Source: JAZMZS01 sp045120955
GTDB taxonomy: Bacteria; Bacillota; Clostridia; Oscillospirales; CAG-272
Direction: 5' to 3'
Length of the DNA: 7,404 bases
Assembly (NCBI GenBank): GCA_045120955.1
Contig: JBGVFH010000036.1
Coordinates: 1-7,404 of the forward strand
Shown: piece by piece, positions 5,323 through 7,404 of the stretch
Numbering within the stretch: position 1 is the stretch's first letter
Layout of the letters: the number at the start of each line of letters is the position of its first letter
Translations under genes and position numbers: made by a program
Notes under the pieces: model-generated
The model's input: only the letters and a program-made list of their open reading frames with translations
Databases searched by the model: none
Told to the model about the DNA's origin: nothing

Positions 5323-5393
5323 TAAAAAAACATTTACATATAGCATTTTTACACAAGATATTGACTCACACAAAAAACCGAAAGGAAAAGAAA

Positions 5394-7322
5394 ATGGCGG
5401 ATATCAAAGTAAGCGAGCATATTGAGTACAACGAAAATCAAATACAGGTTCTCGAGGGGCTTGAGGCTGTCAGAAAAAGACCGGGAATGTACATCGGTAC
5501 CACCTCTGAGGGGGGACTTCATCATCTTGTATACGAGATAGTGGACAACTCTATCGACGAGGCACTTGCCGGAGAATGTAATGAGATCGTAGTTACGATA
5601 CATGGCGACGGGAGCGTATCGGTAAAGGATAACGGAAGAGGTATCCCTTCGGCTATACACCCGAAAATGGGTATTCCGACGCCCGAGGTCGTTTACACAA
5701 AGCTGCACGCAGGAGGCAAGTTCGGCGGCGGAGGATACAAAATAGCAGGAGGCTTGCACGGTGTCGGTGCATCGGTAGTTAATGCTTTGTCAGAGTGGGT
5801 CGAGCTTGAAGACTGCTACGATGGCAAAAGATATACAGAAAGATTTGAATACGGTAAGGTCGCAAGACCGTTTAAATACGAGGGAGAGTGTGACAGACGC
5901 GGAGTTTACGTCAGATTTAAGCCCGACCCCACGATATTTACCGATACTACGGAATTTAAGTATGACATACTTCGCAAAAGAATGCAGGAGCAGGCATTCC
6001 TCAATGGAGGTATCAAGATAACGCTTACCGATGAGCGTGAGGGCATGGAGCAGTCGGAGACTCTCTACTATGAGGGTGGTATTCGTACATTCGTTGAGTT
6101 TATCAACGGCGAGAAAAACTGCACGGTCATACACGATGACGTAATATACATCAAGGGCGAGCGTGAAAAATATCAGGCTGAGATAGCCATGCAGTATAAC
6201 GACAGCTACAACACGGTGCTCATCTCCTTTGCAAACAATATGCACACGATAGACGGCGGAACGCATGAGGTCGGATTTAGACGGGCTATAGGCAAGGCGT
6301 TCAACGATTATGCAAAGAAAAAGGGCATACTTAAGGGAGAGGACAAGCTCTCTATCGACGATGTGCTCGAGGGCTTGACGGTTATTATCAGCGTAAAGCT
6401 CGAGGATGCGCAGTTTGAGTCTCAGACAAAGGCAAAGCTCGGAAACAGCGAGATAAACAGCTTTGTTTATTCTATAGTAAACGAAAAGCTCGCTGAGTAC
6501 CTCGAGGAAAATCCAAACACCGGAAAGATGATACTCGAAAAGGCGATGACCGCCGCAAGAGCAAGAGAGGCGGCAAGAAAGGCAAGAGAGGCAACGAGAC
6601 GCAAAAATGCTCTCGAAGGCTCGACCCTTCCCGGAAAGCTTGCCGATTGTCAGGTGAGCGACCCGTCACTTTCCGAGGTCTATCTTGTAGAGGGAGACTC
6701 CGCAGGAGGCTCGGCAAAGGACGGACGTGACAGCCGTTTTCAGGCGATACTTCCTCTCAGAGGTAAGGTGCTCAACGTCGAAAAATCACGTCTTGACAAG
6801 GTATATTCAAACGTCTCTATCATCCCGATAATACAGGCGCTCGGATGCGGTATAGGCGATGAGTTCGATATAGAAAAGCTCAGATACGGAAAGGTCATCA
6901 TTATGGCGGATGCCGACGTTGACGGCTCGCATATCAGAATACTGCTTTTGACATTCTTTTTCAGACATATGCCGAAGCTCATTGAGGACGGGCATATTTT
7001 CCTTGCACAGCCGCCGCTGTATAAGGTGGTAAAGGGAAAGACTCAGAGATACGCTTTTTCCGACGAGCAGAGAGACGAGATAATAGCTGAGCTCGGTGAA
7101 GGTAAGATAGATGTCGAGAGATACAAAGGTCTTGGTGAAATGGACCCCGAACAGCTCTGGGAAACGACTATGGACCCCGAGGTAAGGACGCTTCTCAAGG
7201 TCGAGATGCAGGATGCTATAGAATGTGACAGAATTTTCTCAATGCTCATGGGTGACGAGGTCGAGCCGAGAAGAATATTTATAGAGGAAAACGCTAAATT
7301 TGCCGAAAACTTGGATGTTTGA
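5394..7322 (+). CDS. gyrB: DNA gyrase subunit B
   Basis: GyrB is the ATPase subunit of DNA gyrase (A2B2), which introduces negative supercoils ahead of the fork. The protein is 642 aa, typical of the short Gram-positive type. The GHKL ATPase domain has YEIVDNSIDEAL (47-58, with E48 and N52), DNGRGIP (79-85) and the lid AGGLHGVGASVVNALS (118-133). The transducer domain has QTKAKLGN (344-351, K346). The TOPRIM domain has LVEGDSAGGSAK (431-442, E433), PLRGKVLNVEK (454-464) and DADVDGSHI (506-514; D506 and D508 bind Mg). The C-terminal block RYKGLGEMDPEQLW (576-589) completes it. AAAGGA (5381-5386) sets the start at 5394; an in-frame TTG at 5361 has no such site. A 248-bp gap separates it from remB, so it may have its own promoter, but none is convincing. 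gyrA is not in the window. Confidence 0.99.
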   Translation: MADIKVSEHIEYNENQIQVLEGLEAVRKRPGMYIGTTSEGGLHHLVYEIVDNSIDEALAGECNEIVVTIHGDGSVSVKDNGRGIPSAIHPKMGIPTPEVVYTKLHAGGKFGGGGYKIAGGLHGVGASVVNALSEWVELEDCYDGKRYTERFEYGKVARPFKYEGECDRRGVYVRFKPDPTIFTDTTEFKYDILRKRMQEQAFLNGGIKITLTDEREGMEQSETLYYEGGIRTFVEFINGEKNCTVIHDDVIYIKGEREKYQAEIAMQYNDSYNTVLISFANNMHTIDGGTHEVGFRRAIGKAFNDYAKKKGILKGEDKLSIDDVLEGLTVIISVKLEDAQFESQTKAKLGNSEINSFVYSIVNEKLAEYLEENPNTGKMILEKAMTAARAREAARKAREATRRKNALEGSTLPGKLADCQVSDPSLSEVYLVEGDSAGGSAKDGRDSRFQAILPLRGKVLNVEKSRLDKVYSNVSIIPIIQALGCGIGDEFDIEKLRYGKVIIMADADVDGSHIRILLLTFFFRHMPKLIEDGHIFLAQPPLYKVVKGKTQRYAFSDEQRDEIIAELGEGKIDVERYKGLGEMDPEQLWETTMDPEVRTLLKVEMQDAIECDRIFSMLMGDEVEPRRIFIEENAKFAENLDV

Positions 7323-7404
7323 TGAACCGACGTTTGTATTCTCCGACGGAAAAGACAAACGCTACGCTTATAAGTGCTATACAGCACATCAATCATTCTC
7401 ACAT
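7322..7404 (+). CDS. Possible start of an unidentified gene after gyrB (partial)
   Basis: An ATG at 7322 shares its A with the gyrB stop (TGATG), an arrangement often seen with translational coupling. It opens MNRRLYSPTEKTNATLISAI and stays open to the window end. A second frame from an ATG at 7315, overlapping gyrB by 8 bp, also stays open and begins MFDEPTFVFSDG. Neither has a Shine-Dalgarno and I recognise neither; neither resembles the GyrA N-terminus. With fewer than 30 codons either could be chance. Confidence 0.2.
   Translation, partial: MNRRLYSPTEKTNATLISAIQHINHSH

Noticed and set aside
5333..5361. Promoter for gyrB with -35 TTTACA (5333-5338) and -10 AGATAT (5356-5361)
   Set aside because: The spacing is right but the -10 matches consensus at only about two positions; it is not supported without 5'-end data.
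5361..5393. TTG start for gyrB giving 11 extra residues
   Set aside because: The extra residues read the Shine-Dalgarno region itself; MADIKV at 5394 has AAAGGA at proper spacing and fits the usual GyrB start.
5790..6266. 158-aa minus-strand frame inside gyrB
   Set aside because: It is a shadow of the gyrB reading frame. No start signal or family resemblance is seen, and GyrB on the other strand is intact.

Overview
The window is the replication-origin region of a bacterial chromosome. It carries dnaA, dnaN, recF, remB (yaaB, DUF370) and gyrB, all on the + strand and in the order typical of Bacillota. The RemB/DUF370 gene between recF and gyrB, the purine-rich Shine-Dalgarno sequences, the AT-rich promoters and a Bacillus-type DnaA-trio unwinding element support that placement. 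The moderate GC, the preference for AGA arginine codons and the somewhat divergent DnaA and DnaN suggest a gut-type Clostridia lineage (Oscillospirales/Ruminococcaceae-like). That taxonomic step is inference; I cannot name a genus.

Layout. Positions 1-514 are a non-coding dnaA upstream region. It has a good leftward promoter at its edge, probably for a divergent gene outside the window (rpmH by usual synteny). It also has an inverted copy of an interspersed repeat, two DnaA-box-like 9-mers and a strong dnaA promoter in a very AT-rich stretch. dnaA occupies 515-1873. The dnaA-dnaN gap (1874-2395) begins with a second copy of the repeat. The rest is the likely oriC: scattered DnaA boxes, then a box, a GC-rich spacer, six perfect DnaA-trios and AT-rich DNA just before dnaN (2396-3538). 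The dnaN-recF gap (3539-3720) has no gene and holds two tandem units built around the palindrome GGCTCTGAGCC. recF (3721-4857), remB (4873-5145) and gyrB (5394-7322) follow. The remB-gyrB gap contains an 18-bp A/T palindrome and a third copy of the interspersed repeat. The last bases after gyrB hold only an unconvincing start of a further reading frame.

How the genes work together. DnaA binds the boxes and opens the trio/AT-rich element. DnaN is the sliding clamp of the replicase. RecF loads recombinase at gaps in damaged DNA. GyrB, with GyrA (not in the window), removes the positive supercoils made by replication. RemB is a small DUF370 protein of the DNA-binding regulator type.

The protein-coding content is ordinary housekeeping, and I found no new multi-gene system. 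The parts most worth a second look are non-coding: a ~75-100-bp structured repeat present three times in 7.4 kb around the origin, the tandem palindromes between dnaN and recF, and a clear DnaA-trio element. The S4-domain gene (yaaA/rlbA) that often lies between dnaN and recF is absent.
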